DNA of 64,000 nucleotides from an uncultured Prevotellaceae bacterium (GCA_947166905.1 CAMVFZ010000001.1:186001-250000); one strand, 5' to 3'. Counted from the stretch's first letter, positions 40,034 to 49,913 are shown. Notes: generated by a model not told the origin, from the letters alone. Numbers and translations: made by a program.

Positions 40034-42964
40034 TTACTTCAAAGCGTCGATTACGGAACGATTGGCTTTATGAAGGCGGTCGATGGGGAGCTTGGGAATA
40101 CGGTCATAAGTCATAAGGCCGTTGACCTCAATCTCAACATCAGTAGTCTGCGTATAAACAGCTGCAGAAACACCCTCGCTGACGGTTCCAGCCAGCTGGG
40201 CGGCAAACTCCTCGTACTTGGCTATAACCTCATCGGCAGTCTGGAAGCCGATGTAACCCCAGTTGCGGTCCGGCTGCCACAGATGCCCCTGAACCGGCAA
40301 GCCAAGGCCGCCGTATTCGCCAAGAACATCTATCTGCCGGCCGTCGCTGCGAAGCTTCATCACAGGCTCAGGATAATTATGGCTATCCAGGATATCGCCG
40401 CAAAGTCTGTGGCTGCCACCGGAAGCAGAATTAACCAGACGAGTCGGATCAAGACTCTTTGTATACTCCGCCACCTTCTCTGTATCGAACTGACTCCAGG
40501 CCTCGTTGAAAGGCACCCACACCACGATTGAAGGGAAGCATTTACGCTGGCCGATAATCTCTGTCCACTCTTTATAGTAAGTCTCTTTTGCCGATTCCGT
40601 AAGCGGATAATCATAACCCTCGCCATAAGCGTACATGCCCCACTGGGCAGGCTTGCCACCCTTGTTGGCCGTAAGCGAAGGCATATCCTGCCATACAAGT
40701 ATACCAAGGCGGTCACACCAGGTGTACCAGCGCTCAGGCTCAACCTTGATATGCTTTCGAATCATATTGAAGCCGAACTCCTTTGTCTTTTCAAGGTCGA
40801 AGCGTAGAGCCTCGTCAGTAGGAGCCGTGTACAAGCCGTCAGGCCACCAGCCCTGGTCCAGAGGGCCGAACTGGAACAGCGGCTTGCCGTTCAGGCCAAG
40901 GCGTTTAAAGCCTTTATCATCGATGGCCTCTGATACCGTGCGCATGGCAAGATAACCATGTACCTTGTCCAGTTCCTGGTCATTATCGTCATACGCAACA
41001 AGCTCAAGGGCATATAGATACGGGCTGTCAGGGCTCCAAAGTTTAGCATCGGGAAGTTGTACGAAAGCTTGGTCGCCAACCCTGATATCGGCACTGGAAA
41101 CCAGGTCTCCCATAGGATCAGACTCGCTGTTGTAACCGACTCCGCCCTGATACACGTTCACTGTTATATAGCCGCCTGCATCAAACACTTCCGGGGCATC
41201 CACAGTCACTGAGGCAAAGCCAAGGGAGGAATCCGCAAGGGCATAATATGAGTTGATTCGTTTAGCCGGAACGGGCTCCAGCCATACGCTCTGCCAGATG
41301 CCGGAAACGGCCGTATACCATATTCCATGGGGCTTCAGCACCTGCTTGCCACGGGGCTGCTCGCCATTATTGGTACCATCTTCAACCCTTACTGTTAGTT
41401 CATTCTGCCCGGGCTTAAGAAGGGATGTAATGTCATAGCTAAAGCTGGTGTATCCACCGGTATGGGTACCTGCCTCCTGTCCGTTCACATAGACTGTGGA
41501 CTTCCAGTCAACAGCTCCAAAGTGAAGTAGGACTCGCTCCCCTTCCGGAGCCGTGAAGGTCTTGCGATACCAAAGCACATCGTCCGGAGTAAGGGTTTTG
41601 CCAACGCCGGACAAGGCTGATTCAAGGCAGAAGGGAACCAGAATCTTACCGTCTGCGTACTGGGGGAACTGACCGTACTCTGCAATTCTTGGCATTATTG
41701 CATAGTCCCACAGGCCGTTCAGGCTGGCCCAGGCACAATCCCTGACCATAATAGGACGCGGGTATTCAGGATGGGCATTCTCAGGGGTAACATCTGCGGC
41801 CCACTGAGTCTTAATACGGTCCCCGGCAGGAGCCCATTCAGGCTCAACTCCAAAGCGATAAACTGCTGTGTGTGAGTACTTTTCGCCTGCCTTAAGAATT
41901 ACAGAAGGGAAGTTTTCATGGTTCACTGCATCAGGCCATTTCTGAGTTTCCAGTACAACGGCGCAGCGACGGCTGAAAGGCTTACCCAATTTACCGCAGT
42001 CCTTTCCGTCAAAGAAGTTTCCGCTGTAGAACTGAAGGCCAGGCTGGTCTGTCAGCACCTCTACGTAACGTCCTGTAACATGGTCTGTTACGCGTGCAGC
42101 AAATTCAAGGCTGTCGGCAGTCTTACGGTCCAGACACCAGTTGTGGTCATAACCATTGCCGTTCTGGAGCTGATAGTTGGGCTCATTTATAAACTGGCCG
42201 ATAGCATGGCCCCTGCGAAAGTCGAACGGCGTACCGTCAACGGACTCAACCTCACCGGTTGGTATCGACAGGTTGTTAATGGGCAAGTATGCCGATGCTG
42301 CTATCTGCAACTCGTATTCTTCTATGCTTGTTTCAGTATCGCCGCGAAGATTAAAAAACGGATGATGGGCCATATTAACAGGAGTATCCTTATCAGACTC
42401 GGCCCCCATCACAACCTTTAGGGAAGCATCGGCAAGAAGCTGATATTCAATGGTGTAAGCGGTGTTGCCAGGGAAGCCGTCTTCTCCGTCTTTCCACCCC
42501 AGCGACAGGCGGATTGTGGAGTCTGTCACGGACACGACGTCCCAGGCCCGCATATCCAGGCCTTTGAAACCGCCATGGAGGGTCTGCACGAAGTTGTTGT
42601 TGACATCGGTATGATATTCAACTCCGTTAAGGGTATAGGTTGCATTGGCGATACGATTGGCGACGGGGCCTACAGTCGACCCCAGAAAGCGTTCGCCGGC
42701 GTATGGATGTTGATAGGAGTCCAGGCTGTCGCGGCCAAGAACGATGTCGGCCAGATTGCCGTCACGGTCAGGGGTATAAAGGCTGACTACTCTTGCGCCG
42801 AAGTTTGTAATCTGCGCTGTTACGCCTCCGTTACTAAGCGTGTACAGTCCAATTTGCACACCATCAACCTCTCCTTTGAACGCCTCTTCCGACACCATAC
42901 GCAGTCCCCCACCGCCACATCCTGCCATCACCACTGCCACAAACATCCATAATACCCTTTTCAT
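40034..42964 (-). CDS. Lipoprotein fusion: aldose 1-epimerase (galactose mutarotase) + glycoside hydrolase family 2
   Basis: Lipobox VMAGC; N-terminal mutarotase (TNFGARVVSLYTPDRDGNLADIVLG..FLGSTVGPVANRIANATYTLNGVEY..LHGG..NMAHHPFFNLRG..QFYSGNFFDG); C-terminal GH2 (SLNGLWDYAI; WYRKTFTAPEGERVLLHFGAVDWKSTVYVNGQEAGTHTGGY; FNMIRKHIKVEPERWYTWCDRLGILVWQDMP; VPFNEAWSQFDT; LGEYGG). Confidence 0.9.
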   Translation of the reverse strand: MKRVLWMFVAVVMAGCGGGGLRMVSEEAFKGEVDGVQIGLYTLSNGGVTAQITNFGARVVSLYTPDRDGNLADIVLGRDSLDSYQHPYAGERFLGSTVGPVANRIANATYTLNGVEYHTDVNNNFVQTLHGGFKGLDMRAWDVVSVTDSTIRLSLGWKDGEDGFPGNTAYTIEYQLLADASLKVVMGAESDKDTPVNMAHHPFFNLRGDTETSIEEYELQIAASAYLPINNLSIPTGEVESVDGTPFDFRRGHAIGQFINEPNYQLQNGNGYDHNWCLDRKTADSLEFAARVTDHVTGRYVEVLTDQPGLQFYSGNFFDGKDCGKLGKPFSRRCAVVLETQKWPDAVNHENFPSVILKAGEKYSHTAVYRFGVEPEWAPAGDRIKTQWAADVTPENAHPEYPRPIMVRDCAWASLNGLWDYAIMPRIAEYGQFPQYADGKILVPFCLESALSGVGKTLTPDDVLWYRKTFTAPEGERVLLHFGAVDWKSTVYVNGQEAGTHTGGYTSFSYDITSLLKPGQNELTVRVEDGTNNGEQPRGKQVLKPHGIWYTAVSGIWQSVWLEPVPAKRINSYYALADSSLGFASVTVDAPEVFDAGGYITVNVYQGGVGYNSESDPMGDLVSSADIRVGDQAFVQLPDAKLWSPDSPYLYALELVAYDDNDQELDKVHGYLAMRTVSEAIDDKGFKRLGLNGKPLFQFGPLDQGWWPDGLYTAPTDEALRFDLEKTKEFGFNMIRKHIKVEPERWYTWCDRLGILVWQDMPSLTANKGGKPAQWGMYAYGEGYDYPLTESAKETYYKEWTEIIGQRKCFPSIVVWVPFNEAWSQFDTEKVAEYTKSLDPTRLVNSASGGSHRLCGDILDSHNYPEPVMKLRSDGRQIDVLGEYGGLGLPVQGHLWQPDRNWGYIGFQTADEVIAKYEEFAAQLAGTVSEGVSAAVYTQTTDVEIEVNGLMTYDRIPKLPIDRLHKANRSVIDALK

Positions 42965-43035
42965 AGCTGTTGATATATTTATTAGACAGTTATTGTTTTA
43001 GACAAAGCAATTGTTAGTCAGAGAGGCGTGGACTT

Positions 43036-44412
43036 TTACAAAGCATAAGAAAAACCTTTGACCTTATCCCACTCACCACGAGTAAAATCAGGAACCTCTA
43101 CCGGCGCACAGCCATTCTCAATAGAAATCCTGGAAAGCTCGCTCAAGCAACACCACTCCGCAAGATCATAAACATCCATATCAAGTGGCAAACCCCTCTG
43201 AAGGCAATAAATCAAACGATAATCCATAATGAAATCCATTCCACCATGACCACCAACCTTCTTTGCCACATCTTCAAGCTCCTGAGTAAGAATAGGAGAA
43301 CTGTACTGCGCCTGAAGAGCCTTGGCATCATCGCCCATAATCAGGGTCTCATTGCCGATGGAATTGGCATCAGCCTCCAGCTTCTCCCGCAGACAGAACA
43401 CATTCACAGGATACTTGGCAGCGTAGCCCTCTGTTCCGACAAGCTGATACATACGGCTATACGGCCTGGGAGTAAGGACATCGTGCTGAATAAGCATGGT
43501 CTTACCCTTGGCGGTACGGATCTGGGTGCTGGTGACATCGCCATTCTTAAAATCCGGACAAGGCTTGCCATCATAAAACTCTGCCGCCTTGGGGCCATTG
43601 AAAGGATCGGTATCCATGGATGTGAGGACAGTCATACGATCTCCCCTATGGATGTTAAGTGCCTGACAGATAGGGCCGATGCCATGTGTAGGATAGAGGT
43701 CTCCCCTGTTGGCCTTGTTGTAGTCAAGACGCCATGAATGCCAGTACTCATGCCAGAAAGGCTCAAGGTTATGATGATATGAACCCTCTGCATGGATAAT
43801 CTCTCCAAACAGACCGCTCTGGGCCATTGCAAGCGCATTCATCTCAAAGAAGTCGTACACGCAATTCTCCAGCATCATACAATGCTTGCGGGTACGCTCC
43901 GATGCATCGATAAGGGCCCAGATTTCATCAAGAGTCAAAGCCGCAGGGACTTCAATTGCAGTATGCTTGCCGCACTCCATCGCATAAAGGCCGATGGGAG
44001 CATGATTCAGCCAGTCAGTGCAGATGTAAACAAGATCTACGTCATCGCGCTCGCACAAGCCTTTCCAGGAATCCTTGTCCCCGCCGAAGCATTCCGGCTC
44101 CGGGAACCCATTCTCTACCAGCCAGTTGCACGAAGCCGCCACCCTATCCGGTTCAATGTCGCAGATTGCAGTAATCTCTGCACCGGGGACCTTGGTAAGA
44201 CGCCTTACTGCCGACGACCCCCTCATTCCAACGCCAACTACGCCGATGCGAACCGTGGGCAAAGGCTCCGCCGTAAGCCCAAGAACACTCTCCTGGCCAG
44301 CCGGGCGCTCAGGGACAGGGGTTTTGATGATATAGGATTTCTCCTCATTTTTGCAATTGCAGGAAAGCAGGGCAAAGGCCGCTGCCGCCATTAGCAAATA
44401 TCTGAGTTTCAT
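43036..44412 (-). CDS. GH109-like NAD-dependent glycosidase (Gfo/Idh/MocA fold), candidate alpha-N-acetylgalactosaminidase lipoprotein
   Basis: Lipobox LLSC; RIGVVGVGMRGSSAVRRLTKVPGAEITAICDIEPDRV; DLVYICTDWLNHAPIGLYAMECGKHTAIEVPAA; YHHNLEPFWHEYWHSWRLDYNKANRGDLYPTHGIGPICQ. Confidence 0.85.
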   Translation of the reverse strand: MKLRYLLMAAAAFALLSCNCKNEEKSYIIKTPVPERPAGQESVLGLTAEPLPTVRIGVVGVGMRGSSAVRRLTKVPGAEITAICDIEPDRVAASCNWLVENGFPEPECFGGDKDSWKGLCERDDVDLVYICTDWLNHAPIGLYAMECGKHTAIEVPAALTLDEIWALIDASERTRKHCMMLENCVYDFFEMNALAMAQSGLFGEIIHAEGSYHHNLEPFWHEYWHSWRLDYNKANRGDLYPTHGIGPICQALNIHRGDRMTVLTSMDTDPFNGPKAAEFYDGKPCPDFKNGDVTSTQIRTAKGKTMLIQHDVLTPRPYSRMYQLVGTEGYAAKYPVNVFCLREKLEADANSIGNETLIMGDDAKALQAQYSSPILTQELEDVAKKVGGHGGMDFIMDYRLIYCLQRGLPLDMDVYDLAEWCCLSELSRISIENGCAPVEVPDFTRGEWDKVKGFSYAL

Positions 44413-44423
44413 GATATTACGCT

Positions 44424-45500
44424 TTAGTTTTCTTCTATGAATTTCTTAATTTCCGGAAGGGCAGCGTTCACGCTGTCAAAGAGCTTCATCTGGGCGGCCG
44501 TGCGCACCAGGTTATGTTCAGGATACTTAATCTTGTAGTAAGTATCGCCATTGATATAATCTGCCAGGAAGCGCACAGCCTGCATGTACGGGAACAGCTG
44601 AACAGCATAAGGCAGGTTTTCTTTCTCTATCGGGGTAAGAAACGTAGCTTCCTTCAGATAGCCCTTGGCAAAGGACTTGAAGATTTCCATATTGAAGCCC
44701 ATCTTGTCCAGATCGGGCTCGTCCTCCGGAGCAGTTGCAGCTCCTGTACGCAAAAAGTCACCAAAGTCAGAGAAAACATAGCTGGGCATTACGGTATCAA
44801 GGTCGATGACGCAAAGTATGGAACCGTCGCCGTCAAAGAGGATGTTGTTGACCTTGGTATCGCAGTGGCATACTCGCTTGGGCAGTTTACCCTCGCGATG
44901 CAGGGCCTCTGCCTTGCACATTTCTTCTTTCCAGGGATGGATACGGGCAAGAAGCTCCTTGACTCGGGGGTCAGCCATCCTGCCGGCAGCATCGGCAGCT
45001 TCTGCCTCTTCAAGCTGACGGGCACGGAGTTCCATGTTATGGAAGTCCGGGATAGTCTCACCAAGGTCCTCGGGGATATCGGCCAGCATGGCTTCAAAAC
45101 GGCCGAAGGCCTCGCCGGCATAATAAGCGTACTCCGGATTTACGGCCTCGAATGTAAAGGCGTCCTTAATAAAGACAGAAAGGCGCCAGAATTTGCCGTC
45201 GGCAGACTGATAATAAGTCTTTTTGCCGTCCTTTAATGGCATGAATCTGAGCACCTTGCGGTCTAAATCCTTTTCTCCGGAGAGTTTTGCACGGATGTGG
45301 CTTGTTACTAATTCAAGATTCCGTTGCAGCAGGTCTACATCCTTGAAGATGGCATTGTTAATCCGCTGTAGAACATAATCCTGCCCACCATCCGTCTTAA
45401 CTTTGTAAGTGTCGTTGATTAGACCATTTCCAAGAGGTGAAATGTCCAATACTTTTCCGCAGATAGCAAACTGCGATACAATTTCAATTAAATGAGTCAT
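44424..45500 (-). CDS. APH-fold kinase resembling N-acetylhexosamine 1-kinase (NahK)
   Basis: PLGNGLINDTYKVKTDGGQDYVLQRINNAIFKDVD; VCHCDTKVNNILFDGDGSILCVIDLDTVMPSYVFSDFGDFLRTGA. Confidence 0.75.
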   Translation of the reverse strand: MTHLIEIVSQFAICGKVLDISPLGNGLINDTYKVKTDGGQDYVLQRINNAIFKDVDLLQRNLELVTSHIRAKLSGEKDLDRKVLRFMPLKDGKKTYYQSADGKFWRLSVFIKDAFTFEAVNPEYAYYAGEAFGRFEAMLADIPEDLGETIPDFHNMELRARQLEEAEAADAAGRMADPRVKELLARIHPWKEEMCKAEALHREGKLPKRVCHCDTKVNNILFDGDGSILCVIDLDTVMPSYVFSDFGDFLRTGAATAPEDEPDLDKMGFNMEIFKSFAKGYLKEATFLTPIEKENLPYAVQLFPYMQAVRFLADYINGDTYYKIKYPEHNLVRTAAQMKLFDSVNAALPEIKKFIEEN

Positions 45501-45559
45501 AAAAAGTATATTTGGCAAATACAGTTGTCTGTACTTGCCAAATATACTCATTTTAAATC

Positions 45560-47494
45560 TTATTTCAAATAGGCTTCTCCCAATGCTTTACCGCAACGGC
45601 CAAGGAATTCGGAAAGATCCTTGCCTTTAAGCAAGCCGTTGGACAGCAGGGCAAGATCCGTAACCAGACGAACCAGGTTGCTGCTCTTTGCATAATCGGC
45701 GACGGCGCTCTTTCTGGCCTCCTTGTCTTCCGGCAGGGTCAGGGCCTTTTTCTCGTCGAATATCCTGGCCACAAGGGGATGCTCCATATTTACCGTGACG
45801 GTATAACTTGCAGGGGCATTTCCAAAGAAGTTCATACCTCCACCAAGGGCGGACATCTCGCGGTAACGGCGCATGAATTCGTTCTGGGTAAGAAGGATAG
45901 GATCGGACTCGGCGCCAAGGTTGTCGGCCTCTACGTTATACTCGAATTCAGAAGGCAAAACGGCCTTAAACAGCTCTGTAAAGTCGTTTTTATCTTCCTC
46001 TGAAAGTTGAGGCTTAACCCTCTCTTCCTTAACGATAAGGTGATCTACGGCATCGGAGTCTACCCTTGCGAAACGGGTCTTCTCTATCTTAGTCTCCAGC
46101 AGGTTTACAAAGTGGGAATCCAGCTCGCAGTCAAGAAGAAGCACACTGTATCCCTTTGCCTTGGCGGCATCAATAAATGAATACTGGGTCTGGAGGTTGG
46201 TTGCGTACAGCATGATGACATTGCCATCCTTGTCTGTCTGAGCGTCCTTTACGGCCTCCTTATACTCGTCCAGGCTGAAGAATTTGCCCTCTGTGTCCTT
46301 TACAAGAGCGAACTTCATTGCGCGCTCGGCGAACTTGTCGTCCGTGAGCATTCCGTATTCGATAAAGAGCTTGATATTGTCCCACTTGCTCTCGAGTGCA
46401 GGACGGTCCTCCTTGAATATCTCTTCCAGGCGGCCGGCCACCTTGTTGGTAATGTAGCCAGATATCTTCTTCACGGCAGCATCGGCCTGAAGATAGCTCC
46501 TGGATACGTTCAGAGGGATATCGGGGCTGTCAAGCACACCATGGAGCAGGGTGAGGAAGTCCGGGACAATGTTCTCTACATGGTCGGTTACGAACATCTG
46601 GTTGCAATAGAGCTGAATCTTGTTCTTGTCTATTGCCATGCGTTCCTTGATCTTGGGGAAGTAGAGAATACCGGTAAGGTGGAAGGGGAAATCCACGTTC
46701 AGGTGAATCCAGAACATTGGCTCTTCCTGCATGGGATAGAGGGCCTTATAGAAGTCCAGATAGTCCTGATCCTTGAGTTCAGAGGGCTGACGGGTCCAGA
46801 GCGGCTCTACGTTGTTGATAACGTCATCTTCATCAGTATCAACGTATTTACCGTCTTTCCACTCCTGCTTTTTGCCAAAGATAACAGGGACGGGCATAAA
46901 GCGGCAGTACTTCTCCAGAAGCTGGCGGATCTTGCCACGGATTGCAAACTCTTCTGCAGCCTCTTTATCCAGATACAAGGTGATGGTAGTACCCCTTTCG
47001 GAGCGCTTACCCTCTGACATCTCGTATTCCGGGCTGCCGTCGCATGACCACATGACAGGCTTTGCCCCATCCTTCCAGCTAAGGGAGTCGATGGTAACCT
47101 TTTCTGCAACCATGAAGGCAGAGTAGAAACCAAGTCCAAAATGGCCTATAATGCTGTCTATCTTATCTTTATACTTCTCCAAGAACTCTCCGGCCGATGA
47201 AAAGGCAATCTGGTTGATATATTTGTCAACTTCCTCTTCTGTCATGCCGATTCCGTTATCGGAAATTGTCAGTGTCTTGTGTTTTTCATCCAGGCCGATG
47301 GTGACCTGAAGGTTGCCAAGTTCGCCGGCAAAGTCTCCGCTGGCAGCCAGAGCCTTCATTTTCTGGCTTGCATCTACTGCATTTGCTACGAGTTCACGAA
47401 GGAAGATTTCGTGGTCTGAATAAAGGAACTGTTTGATAACCGGGAAGATATTGTCTGTACTTACACCGATTGTACCCTTGTTTGTCTTTGCCAT
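45560..47494 (-). CDS. htpG: Molecular chaperone HtpG (Hsp90)
   Basis: FLRELVANAVDASQKMKAL; ISDNGIGMTEEEVDKYINQIAFSSAGEFLEKY; IGHFGLGFYSAFMVAEKV; start at MAKTNKGTIGVSTDNIFP. Confidence 0.96.
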   Translation of the reverse strand: MAKTNKGTIGVSTDNIFPVIKQFLYSDHEIFLRELVANAVDASQKMKALAASGDFAGELGNLQVTIGLDEKHKTLTISDNGIGMTEEEVDKYINQIAFSSAGEFLEKYKDKIDSIIGHFGLGFYSAFMVAEKVTIDSLSWKDGAKPVMWSCDGSPEYEMSEGKRSERGTTITLYLDKEAAEEFAIRGKIRQLLEKYCRFMPVPVIFGKKQEWKDGKYVDTDEDDVINNVEPLWTRQPSELKDQDYLDFYKALYPMQEEPMFWIHLNVDFPFHLTGILYFPKIKERMAIDKNKIQLYCNQMFVTDHVENIVPDFLTLLHGVLDSPDIPLNVSRSYLQADAAVKKISGYITNKVAGRLEEIFKEDRPALESKWDNIKLFIEYGMLTDDKFAERAMKFALVKDTEGKFFSLDEYKEAVKDAQTDKDGNVIMLYATNLQTQYSFIDAAKAKGYSVLLLDCELDSHFVNLLETKIEKTRFARVDSDAVDHLIVKEERVKPQLSEEDKNDFTELFKAVLPSEFEYNVEADNLGAESDPILLTQNEFMRRYREMSALGGGMNFFGNAPASYTVTVNMEHPLVARIFDEKKALTLPEDKEARKSAVADYAKSSNLVRLVTDLALLSNGLLKGKDLSEFLGRCGKALGEAYLK

Positions 47495-47570
47495 ATCTAT
47501 TGTTTTATATATTCTTTGCATACAAAGAGACAAATTATATTCCAATTGATTGAAACTGACAAATTGTCAC

Positions 47571-47578
47571 TATATTTG
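47571..47578 (+). promoter_or_regulatory. Candidate -7 element (TATATTTG) for the HAD-family gene
   Basis: TATATTTG immediately upstream of the large inverted repeat; -33 element only weakly recognisable. Confidence 0.5.
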
Positions 47579-47581
47579 TTT

Positions 47582-47640
47582 CTGGATAGCAGGTCAAAGG
47601 GCATCGGCCATATTTTCTGTCCTTTGACCCTGCTATCCAG
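47582..47640. repeat. Large near-perfect inverted repeat between divergent htpG and HAD genes
   Basis: CTGGATAGCAGGTCAAAGG (47582-47600) - 20-nt spacer - CCTTTGACCCTGCTATCCAG (47621-47640); 19 paired bases with one bulged base. Confidence 0.95.
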
Positions 47641-47660
47641 GAACATAGTATTTTAAAAAT

Positions 47661-48494
47661 ATGAGTAGAAAACCTATAGTTGCGCTGATTTATGACTTTG
47701 ACGGAACACTGTCACCGGGCAACATGCAGGAATTTGGCTTTATCCAAGCCATCGGCAGCACTCCGGAAGAGTTCTGGAGCAAAAGCGACGGCATAGCCAA
47801 GGGACAGGATGCCAGCAACATCCTGGCATACATGAAACTGATGTTCGACGAGGCCAAAAGCCACGGAATAAAGCTGCGCCGCAGTGAGTTCAAACGCTTT
47901 GGCAATCACGTAGAACTGTTCGAGGGCGTACGCAGCTGGTTCAAGGCAGTAAACGCCTATGGATCGGCCCAGGGTATAAGGGTAGAACACTACATCAACT
48001 CATCGGGCCTGAAAGAAATTATAGAAGGCACCCCTATCGCCCACGAATTCAAGCACATCTTCGCCTGCACATATCTATACAATGACGACGGAGAAGCCGA
48101 ATGGCCCGGAATCGCCGTAGACTACACGGCAAAGACCCAGTTCATGTTCAAGATAAACAAGGGCATCTTCTCTTCCCGCGACTCAAAACGCGTAAACGAG
48201 AGCACATCGGACGAGAACAAACGTATCCCCTTCCCCCAGATGATTTACTTTGGCGACGGAGAAACCGATATCCCTTGTATGAAGATAGTAACGATGTTCG
48301 GTGGCAACTGCATTGCAGTTTATAATCCAGAGAAGCCGGAGAAGCGCCAGATAGCAGAGAAGCTTAAGAAGCAGGGCCGAGTTACCTTCACGGCGCCTGC
48401 GCGCTACACTCCGGATAGCAAAGCCTTCCGTATTGTCTGCTCCATTATAGACAAGATAAAGGCGGACAAAGAGTTAAAACGACTGGCGCGATAA
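47661..48494 (+). CDS. HAD-superfamily hydrolase/phosphatase
   Basis: VALIYDFDGTLSPGNMQEFGF (DxDGT); PQMIYFGDGETDIPCMKIV. Confidence 0.85.
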   Translation: MSRKPIVALIYDFDGTLSPGNMQEFGFIQAIGSTPEEFWSKSDGIAKGQDASNILAYMKLMFDEAKSHGIKLRRSEFKRFGNHVELFEGVRSWFKAVNAYGSAQGIRVEHYINSSGLKEIIEGTPIAHEFKHIFACTYLYNDDGEAEWPGIAVDYTAKTQFMFKINKGIFSSRDSKRVNESTSDENKRIPFPQMIYFGDGETDIPCMKIVTMFGGNCIAVYNPEKPEKRQIAEKLKKQGRVTFTAPARYTPDSKAFRIVCSIIDKIKADKELKRLAR

Positions 48495-48508
48495 TCTAAA
48501 GACAATAA

Positions 48509-48537
48509 AAAAACGGGCGGCAATGCCGTCCGTTTTT
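48509..48537. terminator. Bidirectional terminator between HAD and ompA-like genes
   Basis: AAAAACGGgCGGC-aat-GCCGtCCGTTTTT between convergent CDSs. Confidence 0.88.
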
Positions 48538-48558
48538 ATTTGACCTCTGTTGTTACAA

Positions 48559-49713
48559 TTATTTGATAACAACGCAGCGGTTAAGCTGGTAAGGAGTGTC
48601 GAAGAGGTTGTTGTTTGCACCCTCGTTAACAACTTCGATGCGAGCCTCGTCTACGCCCTTGCTTACGAGGTAATCCTTAACAACCTGAGCGCGCTTGCCG
48701 GCGATCTTGTTGTTGATAGCCTCGGTGCCAGTCTTCTTGTCAGCGTGACCGTAAACGGTAACCTTGTTAGAAGTGTTGGCGAGAACGTTCTCGATGTAGT
48801 AATCGAGGTGAGCTTTCTCACGTACGCTAAGCTTAGCGCTGTTGCTGTCGAAGTAGAGAGTAGCAGGAGTAGAAACTGCAACATCCCTGTAAACAACCTC
48901 GGGAGCCTTAGCCTTGAGGGCAGCGATTTCATTCTTAAGAGCAGCATTCTCAGCCTCAAGAGCGTTTACGCGATCCTGGAGAGCGTTGTACTGGTCAAGA
49001 GTGAAAGGAAGGGGAACAACAACGGGAGTGATTGAGCTGTGACGATCCCAGTTGGTCTTGCCAAGGTTGAACACCAAACCTGCGGTAGCAGCGAGAAGGT
49101 GTGCATACTTCTTACCATTAACTTTGTAAATCTCACCACGGGTCTCTACGAGGTTAACGTCAACGAAGAAGTCAACGCGCTCGCCAAGACGGAAGGTGTT
49201 GAGGAGACCTACACCTGCACCGAACTCAGTGTCCTTGGTGTTGCCAGTAAGCTTAAGAAGGCCGAACTGAGCGTAAGGGATAAGGTTGTAGAAACGGGTC
49301 TCTTTGTAACCGTCGATAGACTCGAACATGTTCCACATAGCGTCTACGTGGAAGAAGTGCTGATTCCACTCACCGTCCTTGATAGCGGTTCTCTTACCGT
49401 TCTTAAGGTCGATGGCGTTCTGGATACCACGGTAACCTGCGCGGAGACCGAAGGTAGGGGTAAGCCACTTACCAACGTTAGCGTCTACTGCGAGACCGCC
49501 GATCTTGAAGTTCATGTCGCTGCCTACAGTTGCGTTAACACCTGCGCCAACACCGATGAACCAGTTGTCCCAGAATTTGTTAGACTCGTAAGAACCGCGA
49601 ACAACGTTTCCGTTCTCGTCACGGTTGTTGTTCTCCTGTGCGCTAGCGCTGAAGGAGACACTGAGGAGGCTTGCTACTGCAAGAGCTCCGAGAATAGTTT
49701 TGATACCTTTCAT
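48559..49713 (-). CDS. OmpA-family outer membrane protein
   Basis: Signal peptide; N-terminal beta-barrel; coiled coil ALEAENAALKNEIAALKAKAPEV; OmpA-like ATLYFDSNSAKLSVREKAHLDYYIENVLANTSNKVTVYGHADKKTGTEAINNKIAGKRAQVVKDYLVSKGV. Confidence 0.9.
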   Translation of the reverse strand: MKGIKTILGALAVASLLSVSFSASAQENNNRDENGNVVRGSYESNKFWDNWFIGVGAGVNATVGSDMNFKIGGLAVDANVGKWLTPTFGLRAGYRGIQNAIDLKNGKRTAIKDGEWNQHFFHVDAMWNMFESIDGYKETRFYNLIPYAQFGLLKLTGNTKDTEFGAGVGLLNTFRLGERVDFFVDVNLVETRGEIYKVNGKKYAHLLAATAGLVFNLGKTNWDRHSSITPVVVPLPFTLDQYNALQDRVNALEAENAALKNEIAALKAKAPEVVYRDVAVSTPATLYFDSNSAKLSVREKAHLDYYIENVLANTSNKVTVYGHADKKTGTEAINNKIAGKRAQVVKDYLVSKGVDEARIEVVNEGANNNLFDTPYQLNRCVVIK

Positions 49714-49913
49714 AATTTATTGCAATAATTATTTAAGTTATTGTCAATTTTTCCGTCAAGTCCGCCTAATATCGAACAGACTCAAATACAAAGGTATGAA
49801 AAAAATTATAAAAACAAGCATTCTTATGGAAAAAAGCGCCATTTGGAGCCTTATGAGCGCATTATAAAACATTTTAAGGGTGGATAGTTGCGCATTTTTG
49901 ACTATATTTGTAT

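Noticed and set aside
49716-49727. Short palindrome TTATTGCAATAA upstream of ompA
   Set aside because: AT-rich and short; expected by chance in an AT-rich leader.
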